Shown here: one piece after another, positions 10,326 through 20,448 of the stretch
Layout of the letters: each line of letters begins with the position of its first letter
How positions within the stretch are numbered: the first letter of the stretch is position 1
NCBI GenBank assembly: GCA_031216915.1
Contig: JAUFNR010000105.1
Coordinates: forward strand, 62,001-126,000
From: Pictodentalium vernedei
Taxonomy: Eukaryota; Mollusca; Scaphopoda; Dentaliida; Dentaliidae
Reading direction: 5' to 3'
DNA length: 64,000 nt
Notes under the pieces: model-generated
Told to the model about the DNA's origin: nothing
The model's database searches: none
Seen by the model: only the letters and a program-made list of their open reading frames with translations
Position numbers and translations under genes: made by a program

Positions 10326-11680
10326 CACAAGTCAGTTATCTTTAGCATGAGTAAGATTTCAGTGTCTTTTATCTTGGACAAGTACATTGTCTTTGGGATG
10401 AGTAAGATTTTAGTGTCTTTTACCAAGGACAAGTAAATTGTCTTTGGGCCGAGTAAGATTTCAGTGTCATTTATCTAGGATAAGTAAATTGTCTTTGGGA
10501 TGAGCAAGATTTCAATGTCTTTTATCTTGGACAAGTAAATTGTCTTTGGGATGAGTAAGATTTTAGTGTCTTTTACCAAGGACAAGTAAATTGTCTTTGG
10601 GATGAGTAAGATTTCAATGTCTTTTATCTTGGACAAGTAAATTGTCTTTGGGATGAGTAAGATTTTAGTGTCTTTTACCTAGGACAAGTAAATTGTCTTT
10701 GGGATGAGTAAGATTTCAGTGTCTTTTATCTTGGACAAGTAAATTGTCTTTGGGATGAGTAAGATTTTAGTGTCTTTTACCTAGGACAAGTAAATTGTCT
10801 TTGGGATGAGTAAGATTTCAGTGTCTTTTATCTTGGACAAGTAAATTGTCTTTGGGATGAGTAAGATTTTAGTGTCTTTTACCTAGGACAAGTAAATTGT
10901 CTTTGGGATGAGTAAGATTTCAATGTCTTTTATCTTGGACAAGTAAATTGTCTTTGGGATGAGTAAGATTTTAGTGTCTTTTACCTAGGACAAGTAAATT
11001 GTCTTTGGGATGAGTAAGATTTCAATGTCTTTTATCTTGGACAAGTAAATTGTCTTTAGGGTGAGTAGGATTTTAGTGTCTTTTACCTAGGACAAGTAAA
11101 TTGTCCTTGGGATGAGTAAGATTTCAATGTCTTTTATCTTGGACAAGTAAATTGTCTTTGGGATGAGTAAGATTTTAGTGTCTTTTACCAAGGACAAGTA
11201 AACTGTCTTTGGGATGAGTAAGATTTCAGTGTCTTTTATCCAGGACAAGTAAACTGTCTTTGGGATGAGTAAGATTTCTGTGTCTTTTATCTAGGACAGG
11301 TAAATTGTCTTTGGGATGAGTAAGATTTCTGTGTCTTTTATCTAGGACAAGTAAATTGTCTTTGGGATGAGTAAGATTTCTGTGTCTTTTATCTTGGACA
11401 AGTAAATTGTCTTTGGGATGAGTAAGATTTCAGTGTCTTTTATCTAGGACAAGTAAATTGTCTTTGGGATGAGAAAGATTTCTGTGTCTTTTATCTAGGA
11501 CAAGTAAATTGTATATGGGATGAGTAAGATTTCAGTGTCTTTTATCTAAGACAAGTAAATTGTCTTTGGGACAAGTAAGAGTTCAGAGTCCTTCTTATGG
11601 GACAACCAGTTGTATTTAGGATAAGTGAGATTTCAAAGCCCTTGTCTTTTTGTAGGACAAGTCAATTGTCTTCAGGACTC
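10326..11680. repeat. 51-bp minisatellite, about 26 monomers
   Basis: The monomer begins GGACAAGTAAATTGTCTTTG, continues GGATGAGTAAGATTT and ends GTGTCTTTTAYCTW. From ~10530 to ~11130 two monomer types alternate (CAATGTCTTTTATCTT and TAGTGTCTTTTACCTA), giving a 102-bp higher-order unit. From ~11210 to 11560 a third type (TCTGTGTCTTTTATCTA) dominates. Edge monomers are the most diverged. The unit is 17 codons long but stops occur in it, so it is not coding. Confidence 0.93.
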
Positions 11681-11970
11681 CCTCCACCCAGGGGTTCTTC
11701 TGCCCTCTTTGGGGAAGGGTCCGGGGTCCATGCAATTGGGAAAATTCCTTTTATGAAGGCTCCAACTGGGAATTTGTTTGGAAGAAGAAACTCACAAAGA
11801 ATAAGAAATGTTACCTTCATATTGAGAACATTAATACAGAAGCTACTACATGTATAGTACATGTAGTAAGTTTTATATCAAACAGTCACATGAAATAATG
11901 ATCAGTCTTTGTAATCTCTATTATAAATTGTTGTATTTGTTACACTTGGACAGTCTACATTCTATGGCTT

Positions 11971-12038
11971 AGCAGTTGTGTCTAGGCGAGACTTGGCTGC
12001 CTATATAGGCAGCCAAGACTTGCCTAGAAACAACTGAC
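11971..12038. repeat. hairpin family V, copy at 12 kb
   Basis: AGCAGTTGTGTCTAGGCGAG and CTTGGCTGCCTAT pair with ATAGGCAGCCAAG, ACTTGCCTAGAAACAACTG. Arms are ~33 bp with few mismatches. The right arm is nearly identical to that at 18.4 kb. Confidence 0.7.
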
Positions 12039-12074
12039 AAGGTTTTTGGGATGTAACTTGCAAACATATCTAAC

Positions 12075-12662
12075 AAGGGCAACGCCCCCGGTCCTCCGAC
12101 CAAGATGGCAAATTCAAGGGAGCTGTTAGGATACAATTTGTTCGCAGAGCATGGCCATTTTTTAACTTGACCTGTATTTCCAACCAATTAAACCACATAC
12201 TTAGTTTCGTTTCAATCAAATGATCCAAAGTAAAGTTATCATCCGGACAACACAAAAACCGTATTTTCTAAGTCGAAAAAGGGGAATAAATCCAGTAAAA
12301 ATCAGTGGAGCGTGCCCATTTTCGAACTTGACCTGCATTTCTATCCAAATAAGCGGCATACTAAATTTCCTTTCAATCAAATGATCCTAACTAAAGTTAT
12401 CATCCGGACAACACAAAAACTGTATTTTTTAAGTCGAAAAAGGGGAATAAATCCAGTAGAAATCAGTGGAGCGTGCCCATTTTCGAACTTGACCTGCATT
12501 TCCACCCAAGTAAGACACATACCAAATTTAGTTTCAGTAAAATCATCCAAACTAAAGTTATCATCCGGACAAGGGTGTGACGGACGGACAGATGGACGCA
12601 CGCACGGACAGATGGATGGACACTGCTGATTACAATAGTCCCCCGAAGGGTCGGGGGACAAA
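12075..12662. repeat. three-unit ~180-bp tandem repeat with GACGGACG/hairpin end
   Basis: The units contain AAAGTTATCATCCGGACAAC and TAAGTCGAAAAAGGGGAATA, then TCAGTGGAGCGTGCCCATTT. The last unit passes into GTGACGGACGGACAGATGG-type repeats, then a hairpin TCCCCCGAAGGGTCGGGGGA and ACAAAA. The same end plan recurs in other repeats here. Confidence 0.8.
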
Positions 12663-12927
12663 AATGTCCTGCTGAGGCACCTGTTTTGTTGTAGTAAAAA
12701 GTGATTAAAGACAAAATAAGGTCTTCAAGAGTTAAAAGAAGAATTAAATTTTTATTTAAATGAGGACTGAGTTTGGGTTTGAAATGGGAAAAATCATGCC
12801 AAAATGGCATTGGGAAAGGGTCCCATATTCGGATCCTGTAGACACCCAAAATGATCCCTGCCACACTTAGGACAAGTGGGTGTTAAAAGATTCCAGACTC
12901 AATTTGTTAGGTGAAGGGTTGAGGAAA
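12663..12927. repeat. repeat family W, copy 1
   Basis: Carries GAGGCACCTGTTTTGTTG and GGCATTGGGAAAGGGTCCCA, then ACACCCAAAATGATCCCTGC. Matching segments occur at 16190-16268 and, inverted, at 48295-48370. The class is unknown. Confidence 0.55.
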
Positions 12928-12942
12928 GTAAAGTAGTTGTGT

Positions 12943-13181
12943 ATTTATTTATTTATATGTTGGTGTTTAAGGTCACATATTTTTGCACAATGGCTAATCA
13001 TGACCACAACATGACTATCAACTCAGGACCTGGGGTGAGCGTTAATAAGCCATGTTACCCATTTTAGAGAGGGTTTGCACCTCCCAAACATTGGTGACTG
13101 GGTCCTATTTTACCAGTAAAACAGAGCCTGTTTACCGCAGTGAACAGGCACTGTTTCACTTCCTGGGGTTCCAGCGGGGAA
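12943..13181 (-). mobile_element. SINE, third body type, copy 1
   Basis: The AATAAATA tail and the 3' segment (complement of GGTGTTTAAGGTCACATA and GCACAATGGCTAATCATGAC) are shared with the 5S and tRNA SINEs. The body differs (AAACAGAGCCTGTTTACCGC). Flanks AAGTAGTTGTGT and AAGTATTTGTGT look like an 11/12 duplication. The head is not recognisably tRNA or 5S. Confidence 0.75.
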
Positions 13182-13830
13182 AAGTATTTGTGTTCTGGTC
13201 TGCTCAAACCATCTTGGCAATAGAAGAGCTACTGTAATATCCCTTCTTCAGTTTCAGTGAATGGAAGAAACCTAAAATGGCTAGTCCAGTATACTCAACT
13301 CGGTGATGGCGTGATGGCAAGGTCTAGTTTTCTGGATTATAAAATGGCTTACTTAGAACCTTAATGCTATCTTTATTGTTTACATGTGATTTGAAGAGAT
13401 GAAATGCAATGTTTATTAACTTGTGAGACATATCTATGTATTCCACAAGCTGTTGCAAGTATGTTAGAGCTACATTACAGAAATGCATACAGAACATTCA
13501 GTAAATATACAAGCTAATCCAGATATGAGGTGGAAACTAGGACCACTCATAATTTTCTGTTAGTGATAGAATTCAGAATTCTGTAAGAAAGCCTTTATTC
13601 AAGTTGAAAAAAGGATAAATATTCATGAAAAAAAAACAGTCACAAAAGAAAGAAAATAAAGGAAAAAGCTTGTCGAATTATTTCATTATTATCTGAATTT
13701 CTGACTAATTGTTAATATTACAGTACGACTGCCATGGACTGGTCACTTTCCACGGGTTGGCAATTTTTCCATGGATGCAATAATATTAGATTCCAAACAC
13801 TAATTATAGGAATAATCATCATAAATTTAA
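13182..13830. other. intron sequence without recognised features
   Basis: No exon or repeat family was recognised. Confidence 0.5.
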
Positions 13831-14077
13831 TTAAACATTTACCCAACGAATCGGCCACATCTGCCCGCGTAATATGCAAATTCAGCAGCTGAAAAAATAC
13901 TATTTTCCCCCAAATTTCAACAAAACCATTTCATATGACCCCACTTTGGAACGAGATCATCGAACTCGTCCCAGTGAGGGGTCGCATGATATGGTTTTGT
14001 TAAAATTTTTAGAAAATTTAAAAAAATTATATTTAAAATACGAAATTTTGATAACGTCTGCCTGGGTAAAGGGTTAA
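13831..14077. mobile_element. TTAA MITE family A, copy A3
   Basis: TTAA at both ends. The left tip is mutated (ACATTTACCCAACGAATCGG) and the right end is intact (TGCCTGGGTAAAGGG). It contains CAACAAAACCATTTCATATG and the mirrored GATATGGTTTTGTT. Confidence 0.85.
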
Positions 14078-14215
14078 TAAAGTGCTGGGTACAGCCTGGT
14101 GCTTCATTAATTAAAATTTTGCTGGTGATGATTTTTTTTACCTAGAAACCGCATGCGTGGACTTCACTGCCCACGCATGGCTTATGAACAGTCCACGGCG
14201 ACTGTACTGTATTAC

Positions 14216-14218
14216 TAT

Positions 14219-14257
<39 letters not shown>

Positions 14258-14472
14258 TTTCTTGGTGTTTACGGTCACATATTTTTTTGCACAATGGCTA
14301 ATCATGACCACAACATGAGTATCAACTCAAGACCAGGGGAAAGCATTAATAAGCCATGTTGCTCATTTTAGAGAGGATTTGTACCTCCCAAGCATTGGTG
14401 ACTGGGTCCTGTTTTACCAGTAAAACAGAGCCTGTTTACTGCAGTGAACAGGCACTGCTTCACTTACCGGGG
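14216..14472 (-). mobile_element. SINE, third body type, copy 2, with long tetranucleotide tail
   Basis: Flanked by a perfect 10-bp duplication ACTGTATTAC (14206-14215 and 14473-14482). The 3' tail is about 11 TTTA units on the plus strand. The body matches 12943-13181. Confidence 0.88.
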
Positions 14473-14602
14473 ACTGTATTACCATCAAAAACTTTTCTGA
14501 TATCAATATAAAGTAACAGCTGAAGTGACGTACAAATATAACAACAAAATTTCTGTTACATTGTTTCTGTGGCAATAATTCCAAGACCTGACAATTTTTT
14601 GA

Positions 14603-15428
14603 TAGTGATTAACCAATGTTTGGCAATCGCATTTGACATCGGCCGATTTTAAGCTATCGGTTGACCATCGGTAGAGGGTTTGAACATCAGTTTGCACAGA
14701 TGGTTACTTGGAACACCATTTGATCAAAATTGTTTGTATTTATGTTTGATTCACGATTTCATACAGATGGTATCAAGCTTAATAAGTTTCCACAATGATT
14801 GGCAGGAATCATGATAGGACTTATCTTATTGATTGGTCTGGTCTCCCTCTTGATGGCTGCTCAAGACACAGATGACTCTATGAAATACGACATCAGCAGA
14901 AACAAGTTAACCCTTTACCCAATGTAACGGCCAAAACCAGCCAGTGCTATTTACAAAAATCACCATTCAATTTTCATTATTTTTTGTCCTAAAAACATAG
15001 CTAATGACCCCTAATTGGAATGAGCTCGATGAGCTCGTTCCAAGCAGGGTTCATAAGTTATGTTTTTGAGACAAAAAATGAAAATATTTAGTTATTCGAG
15101 AATTTTGTTTGCAGGTGTCGTCTGCTTTTCGTGTTAGGTAAAGGGATAACAGCATGGTGTCTTTGATCATTGATCAAAGATGCTGTGCTGTTAACTTCTT
15201 TCTGATGATGTCGTATTTTTATTTTAATACACACAGTGACATGCTCTTGAGGTCAACAAATCAATCAACATGACTGTACTGTAAAATTAACCCTATTCTA
15301 TGCATTCTTGCGCATACTACTCCTTTTGGTTGTGACTATCTGAAACCGGCACTCACAATCGGCTGATTGTGCGCTTATCTAATTGGCAAGCAGATGGCGG
15401 TTGCAAAATCCTTATCGATTAATCACTA
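14603..15428. mobile_element. hAT-like MITE family R, copy R3, carrying B2
   Basis: The ends TAGTGATTAACCAATG and ...CGATTAATCACTA are flanked by a perfect 8-bp duplication TTTTTTGA. The interior holds an inner palindrome (AATACGACATCA ... TGATGTCGTATT; TTTGATCATTGATCAAA) that is itself split by MITE B2. Confidence 0.85.
14907..15149. mobile_element. TTAA MITE family B, copy B2, nested in R3
   Basis: Starts TTAACCCTTTACCCAATGTA and ends GTTAGGTAAAGGGATAAC, the second TTAA having mutated to ATAA. It interrupts the inner palindrome of R3 at its TTAAC, whose intact mirror GTTAACTTCTTTCTGATGAT lies to the right. Confidence 0.83.
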
Positions 15429-15441
15429 TTTTTTGAAAGTT

Positions 15442-15684
15442 TTAACTCCTTACTTAATAAATCAGGCACATCTACCCATGTAATTGACAAACTGAGCTGC
15501 TGAAAAAAAATATTTAAAAAAACCAAAATCATATTATATGACACCTCACTGGAACAAGCCCTTGGAGCTCATTCCAATCAGGGGTGGGGAGGGGGGCACA
15601 TGATATGGTTTTGTTGGGATTTTTTTTTTTAAATTAAAATAACAAATTTGGATAATATAATGTTTGCATTGGATAAAGTGTTGA
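15442..15684. mobile_element. TTAA MITE family A, old copy A4
   Basis: Left end TTAACTCCTTACTTAATAAA, right end TTGCATTGGATAAAGTGTTGAA. Family marks (CATGATATGGTTTTGTTG) are visible but heavily mutated, including a G-rich expansion at ~15584-15597. Confidence 0.7.
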
Positions 15685-15797
15685 AGATAGCTGTCCCCCC
15701 AAAATAATGCATCATGGGGTAAAAACAGGAATTTTGAAATTTAGGGACTTCATTAGGAAAGCAATTAAAATTTAATGTAAAATTGGTGACCTGAACA

Positions 15798-15848
15798 TGA
15801 TGGTCATAGGGTCTCAGAAAACCAATGGTTTTCTGAGGCCTTATGACT
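15798..15848. repeat. short hairpin
   Basis: GGTCATAGGGTCTCAGAAAAC pairs with TTTTCTGAGGCCTTATGAC around CAATGG. It lies just before the duplication site of the next SINE. Confidence 0.5.
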
Positions 15849-15853
15849 ACTCA

Positions 15854-16123
15854 GTTATTTATTTATTTATTGGTGTTTAAGGTCACATACTTATGCACAC
15901 TGGCTAATCATGAATGTGACAGTTTTATGGGTGGAGGAAGCCGGAGTACCTGGAGAGAATCACCGAGTATCGACAAGCAACTATCAGCTCCTCAACATTC
16001 TAACTCTGTTCAAGCTCTGCTCAAGCAGGGTTACAGCGGTTAAAGACATGTGCACCATCGATGTGCAGTACGCCTTAGTACACAGCATCATCGTGCCCCC
16101 ATGTAGGCAACCAGGATAATGTG
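15854..16123 (-). mobile_element. SINE, 5'-truncated copy
   Basis: Shares body and tail with the 5S/tRNA SINEs (GGAGGAAGCCGGAGTACC on the plus strand) but stops before any head. A 9-bp duplication GACTACTCA lies at 15845-15853 and 16124-16132. Confidence 0.85.
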
Positions 16124-16189
16124 GACTACTCATTTCAGGGCACCAGTTGTGAATTACATTTTTGTTTGAGTAAGATTGAGAAATTCAGG

Positions 16190-16268
16190 GTTAAGAATTG
16201 GGAAATCATGCCCAGATGTCATTGGGCAAGGGTCCCATAAACGGCCCCTATAGATACCCAAAATTATC
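16190..16268. repeat. repeat family W, copy 2
   Basis: AAATCATGCCCAGATGTCAT and GGGCAAGGGTCCCATAAACG match 12789-12830 in the same order and orientation. Confidence 0.5.
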
Positions 16269-16460
16269 CCTGCCTTTGCCTAACATAATGACCAAAAACA
16301 GACAGTGCTATTCACAAAAATCTTCATTCAAATTTTATTATTTGTTGAATTTTTGCCTCAAAAACATAGCCTTTGACACCTCAGTGAGCTCAATCAAATG
16401 AGCAATGTTTTGGAGGCAAAAATGAAAAGTGTTGTCTTCTATTCATGTTGGGTAAAGGAT
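16269..16460. mobile_element. TTAA MITE family B, old shortened copy
   Basis: TTTGCCTAACATAATGACCA at the left, CATGTTGGGTAAAGGA at the right and CAAAAACATAGCCTTTGAC inside. TTAA is not preserved at either end. Confidence 0.65.
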
Positions 16461-16469
16461 AAAATCAAA

Positions 16470-16697
16470 TTAACCCTTAACCAATGCTGACGATATTATT
16501 ATTTTAAATATTACTTGTTCAAATTTAGCAAAAACATTTCAACAAAACCACAGCATATGACCCCCTCAATAAGCTCGTTTCAATGAGGGGGTCACCTGAT
16601 ATGGTTTTCTTGAAATTTTTTCAAAAATAACTTTTTTTCAACTCCTCAATTTATAAATGACATGATGGGTAATGCCTATTTCTTAGATAAAGGATTA
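16470..16697. mobile_element. TTAA MITE family A, old copy A5
   Basis: TTAACCCTTAACCAATGCTG at the left, CTTAGATAAAGGATTAC at the right. The arms carry AACAAAACCACAGCATATG and GTCACCTGATATGG. It lies 10 bp from the preceding family B copy. Confidence 0.7.
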
Positions 16698-17060
16698 CAA
16701 ATAATAACAGGACCCTGTCGGAAAATCCTAAGAATTTATCGCACTGCATTGTCTGACACTTGTTCTGACTACAACTGTCAGAGCTGTGAAAGTTGAATAT
16801 CAAGAATGATGCCAAAGTGTCTCGAATGCCTTCCCAGCAATGATTAGTGGGAGGGAAAGCTTATTAAAGAATGTCAAGCATTATCTGGTCTGCAATTACC
16901 CAGTGAGACTAGCAAGAATCTTGCAGTACAAATCTTGATTCGATTTAGTCAATAAAGAAAACACGGTCTGTATTTACCTGAAACCCAAGTCATTTAATGA
17001 AGAATTACTCCGACAACATTCCAGAAAACAGGTGGTTAGAAGCTATTGATATTTTCAAGA
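16698..17060. other. intron sequence without recognised features
   Basis: No repeat or exon was recognised. Confidence 0.5.
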
Positions 17061-17064
17061 AACC

Positions 17065-17590
17065 TCTAGCTGGAGATTCTATCCTTTCCCAGGTCATTTG
17101 CATTGTGTTCTTGGACAATACACTTAACCCTTTACCCAACGCAGACGATATCAAAATTTATTATTTTAAATATCATTTTTTAAATTTTTTCAAAAAATTT
17201 CAACAAAACCATATCATGTGACCCCTCTTTGGAATGAGCTCGACGAGCTCGTTCCAAAGAGGGGTCACATGATATGGTTTTGTTGAAATTTTTCGAAAAA
17301 TAATATTTTTTCAGCTGCTGAATTTGCATATTACACGGGCGGATGCGGGCGATTCGTTGGGTGAAGGGTTAATCCCAATTGACCAACATGGTGGTGCTTA
17401 CTGTACGTTGAGGGTACACATGTCTTCAACTGATGCTAACCCTGCTGGTGCACAGTTAGGAAGTTACTTGCCACTGCCTGGTGGTTCTTTCCAAGGAGTA
17501 GGTGGGAACTCCAGCTTCCTCCACAATATGACCCTGGCTGTTGAAAGTTTTGTTAAACCTCAAAAAATAAATATAAAATAATAAAAAAAT
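17065..17590 (+). mobile_element. SINE in plus orientation, split by MITE A6
   Basis: The left part CATTGTGTTCTTGGACAATA reads as the SINE segment GTGTCCTTGGGCAAGGCAC. The right part (17369 on) resumes with AATCCCAATTGACCAACATG, then CACATGTCTTCAACTGATGC and CTGGTGGTTCTTTCC, with an A/T-rich tail near 17560-17590. The TTAA target is the SINE's own GCACTTAATCC. The head upstream is too worn to type. Confidence 0.75.
17124..17372. mobile_element. TTAA MITE family A, copy A6 (near-perfect)
   Basis: TTAA at 17124-17127 and 17369-17372. The arms are almost fully complementary for ~120 bp, from CCCTTTACCCAACGCAGACG to the central GAGCTCGACGAGCTC. Among the copies here it looks one of the youngest. 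Confidence 0.92.
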
Positions 17591-17639
17591 AAATTTAATT
17601 CTCCTTTTGAACAATTTCAAAGAGAAGTAGTATGACCTG

Positions 17640-17814
17640 TTAACCCTTAAATGCTCAGATTAATTTTTTGATAGTAACCACTGTATATACTCTTCATAAT
17701 AGCAGATGACTTTAATAGTGTTTCTTCATCATTGATGGCTGCCTGTACAGGCAGCCATCAATGATGTAAAAAACATAAAAATCATTGCCCAGATAAATTC
17801 AGCTGAGCAGTTGA
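17640..17814. mobile_element. TTAA MITE family F (single copy)
   Basis: TTAACCCTTAAATGCTCAG at the left. GCTGAGCAGTTGA at the right shows a mutated TTAA. The centre TCATTGATGGCTGCC/GGCAGCCATCAATGA is a perfect hairpin. Confidence 0.65.
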
Positions 17815-17831
17815 GTTTTCAAGGAAGAATA

Positions 17832-18206
17832 TTTATTTATTTATTGGTGTATACCGGTAAGGTCAGATATTTATGGACAATGGCCAATCATGACCATGTC
17901 AGTTTTATGGGTAGAGGAAGCCGGAGTACTCGGAGAGAACCACCGAGCATCGATGAGCAACTGTCAGCTCCTCAACATTCTAACTCTGTTCAAGCTCTGC
18001 TCAAGCAGGGTTACAGTGGTTGAAGACATGTGCACTATCGATGTGCAGTATGCCTTAGTACAGGGCGTCATCATGCCCCAATGTAGGCAACCGGGATAAA
18101 GTGCCTTGCCCAAGGACACAATGTGAGTCATCCCGGATGGGGATCGAACACTGGACTTCTAGCATAGAAGTCCAACAGTCCACCACTGAGCCAACGTGCT
18201 CCCTCA
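17832..18206 (-). mobile_element. tRNA-headed SINE
   Basis: The head on the minus strand at 18206-18130 has TGGCTCAGTGGTGGACTG (A box) and GTTCGATCCCCATCC (B box). The body is shared with the 5S-headed copies. The tail is AATAAATAAATAT. Flanks AAGGAAGAATA and AAGAGAGAATA resemble a duplication. Confidence 0.87.
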
Positions 18207-18351
18207 AGAGAGAATACACTAGCAAATTTTTCAAAAACAAATATAAAAGTGTCTGTTTGTGCCTGTATGGAGACTTCAGGGTTAATACTTAAGGTCCTGG
18301 GGATTTTAAACATTTTTGCTACACTTTTCAAGTCTACCTCCTGTGGCTTTG

Positions 18352-18413
18352 CAGTTTCTAGTCAAGTCTTGGCTGCCTACAGATGCAGCCAAGACTTGCC
18401 TAGAAACAACTGA
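18352..18413. repeat. hairpin family V, copy at 18.4 kb
   Basis: CAGTTTCTAGTCAAGTCTTG and GCTGCC pair with GCAGCCAAGACTTGCCTAGA AACAACTG. The right arm ACTTGCCTAGAAACAACTGA is also present at 12.0 kb. Confidence 0.65.
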
Positions 18414-18512
18414 CAAGTTACTAACAAAACAAGTTTTGAGTTTACCCAAACAATGCTTGTTGAGGCACCTGTTACTTTGCATTAAAAGATTATCAAAGTC
18501 GGAATTAGGCCC

Positions 18513-18645
18513 TTATTTATTTATTGGTGTTTAAGGTCACATATTTCTGCATAATGGCTAATCGTGACCACAACAGTTTTATGGGTGGAGGAAGTCTGGG
18601 TACTCGGAGAGAACCACCAAGCAATGGCATGTAACTGTCAGCTGT
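18513..18645 (-). mobile_element. SINE 3' fragment
   Basis: The tail and first ~110 bp of the shared 3' body only (ATGGGTGGAGGAAGTCTGGG on the plus strand). It is truncated at CAGCTGTGTAA. Confidence 0.75.
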
Positions 18646-18859
18646 GTAAACTGCCAAAGACCTGTATAAGTAATAAAGTGCATAAAGGATATCTTTGTGA
18701 TGTAATCATCATAATATTCACACCCATGTAAGGTATGAAATATTAGATAGTCAGCAAGTGATAGAGTACAGGATACCACCTGATCTGTAGGTTGTATACC
18801 AGGTGGGGCAAAGCCGACTAAGTTACAAATTTCCCCCACCAATGACCTTCAGGAATAAG

Positions 18860-19036
18860 AGTCATTTATTTATTTACTGAACACTTCCGACTGCCAGGGT
18901 CACCTCATGTTGGACAGTTTTATAGGTGGAGGAAGCCGGAGTATCCAGAGAGAATCACCGAGCAAATGTCAGAGTCCCCAAAGTACTAACTCCACATTGG
19001 TTGAAAACAGGTTCACCATCGATGTGCAGTACTAGA
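18860..19036 (-). mobile_element. SINE fragment, variant tail
   Basis: GGTGGAGGAAGCCGGAGTAT and CACCATCGATGTGCAGTACT mark the shared body. The 3' segment differs (GAACACTTCCGACTGCCAGG), matching the type at 28083 and 44097. The head is missing. Confidence 0.75.
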
Positions 19037-19084
19037 AATCTCTGTTAAGCTACTGGATGTTTTAAGGCTGTGGGCTGGTGGGAA

Positions 19085-19460
19085 TTAACCCTTTACCCAA
19101 AGCAGACGATTTCAAAATTTATTATTTTAAATATCATTTTTTAACCCTTTACCTAACAAATCGCCCGCATCCGCCCGCGTAATATGCACATTCAGCAACT
19201 GACAAAAATATTATTTTTCGAAAAATTTCCACAAAACCATATGTGACCCCTCTTAGGAACGAGCTTGCCGAGCTCGTTCCAAAGAGGGGTCACATGATAT
19301 GGTTTTGTTTAATTTTTTTTTTTTTAAATTTAAAAAATGATATTTAAAATAATAAATTTTGAAATCGTGTGCGTTGGGTAAAGGGTTAAATTTTTTCCAA
19401 ATATTTCAACAAAACCATATCATGTGACCCCTCTTTGGAACAAGCTTGACGAGCTTTCAA
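19085..19460. mobile_element. TTAA MITE family A, copy A7, interrupted by A8 and 3'-truncated
   Basis: Begins TTAACCCTTTACCCAAAGCA. The left arm stops at ATCATTTTTTAA, where A8 is inserted, and resumes at 19387 with TTAAATTTTTTCC, then AACAAAACCATATCATGTGA. It is lost after CAAGCTTGACGAGCTTTC. Confidence 0.85.
19141..19389. mobile_element. TTAA MITE family A, copy A8, nested in A7
   Basis: TTAA at 19141-19144 and 19386-19389, lying in a TTTTTTAAATTTTT stretch of A7. It is a full-length family A foldback with a GAACGAGCTTGCCGAGCTCG centre. Confidence 0.92.
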
Positions 19461-19998
19461 ATCATCTTTTGAAAATAATTGAGCACTGAACTGGTTAATG
19501 ATGGCTTTTGTAAAGCTGAAGGTTTCTTATGTTCATAAAAGAAAGTTGATTACCAATCAAAGACAACTGAACTGTCCTAAGGAGTAACTATTTAATGTTT
19601 TTGTCTAAATACAAGTGTGTCACCTCAGATCCTATTTGTCAATCATGTTGACCAGCGAATCTTTATTTATTGACACAATTGCAGGGCTTTGGTGTGTTTC
19701 ATAAAATTCTATGATAGTACCGGTATATGCCTTAATTGCCAGTTAATGATTTTATTTTATGGCAAGTAAAAAAATTATTTCTTTGCTTGTTTTATCAACA
19801 AGAGTTCTCACTATTGTTGTGGTGACATTGTAAGTGCAAAGATCTGTTGTGCCAAAGATTTAGCCAAAATGGAGATGTTTTAGTGCCAAATGATTGTCTA
19901 AATAGGCATCCGACAGCATGAACACAGGTGGGTGTACTATAATTTAAGTCTACTTTTAAAAATTTTCTAGCATCATATAAAAGTTGATCGATTGGATG
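19461..19998. other. intron sequence without recognised features
   Basis: Nothing was recognised. Confidence 0.5.
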
Positions 19999-20011
19999 AG
20001 TAATACTTGGT

Positions 20012-20411
20012 TATTTATTTATTTAATGGTGTTCAAGTTCACATACTCATGCACAATGGCTAACCATGACTGTGACAGTTTTATGGGTGGAGGAAGCCGG
20101 AGTACCCGGAGAGAACCACCAAGCAACGATGAGCAGCTGCCAGCTCCCCAACATCGATACTCCGCACTGCTGTGCAGGCAGGGTTAGATTGGTTGAAGAC
20201 ATGTGCACCATCCGCATGCAGTACGCCTTAGTACATGGCGTCATCGTGCCCTCATGTGGACAATCAGGGTTAAGTGCCTTGCCCAAGGACACAACGCGGG
20301 AATCCGAATCGATTGCTCAGATGGTCACCCATCCGAGGACTAACCGGGCTCGACGTTGCTTAACTTCGGTGATCTGACAATAACCGGTTACCGCAACGCC
20401 ACAGCGCCCCC
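20012..20411 (-). mobile_element. full-length 5S-rRNA-headed SINE
   Basis: A 400-bp element with a perfect 13-bp duplication AGTAATACTTGGT (19999-20011 and 20412-20424). On the minus strand the head includes AAGTTAAGCAACGTCGAGCC and GTTAGTCCTCGGATGGGTG, matching the internal promoter boxes of 5S rRNA. The body has TTGGGCAAGGCACTTAACCC and GGTTCTCTCCGGGTACTCC, with an AATAAATAAATAA tail. This is the best reference copy in the window. Confidence 0.95.
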
Positions 20412-20448
20412 AGTAATACTTGGTACTAAAGCAAAACATATGTATAGA

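Noticed and set aside
10326-11680. CRISPR-like array
   Set aside because: The repeats are contiguous 51-bp monomers without unique spacers, in a eukaryotic intron.
12463-12864. 133-codon minus-strand frame
   Set aside because: Lies in the GACGGACG-ended tandem repeat. The peptide is a translation of repeats.
18130-18206. Possible tRNA gene
   Set aside because: A and B boxes are present but it is the head of a SINE; no full cloverleaf is expected to function.
20300-20411. Possible 5S rRNA gene
   Set aside because: Only part of the 5S promoter region is similar, and it is fused to a SINE body with target duplications.
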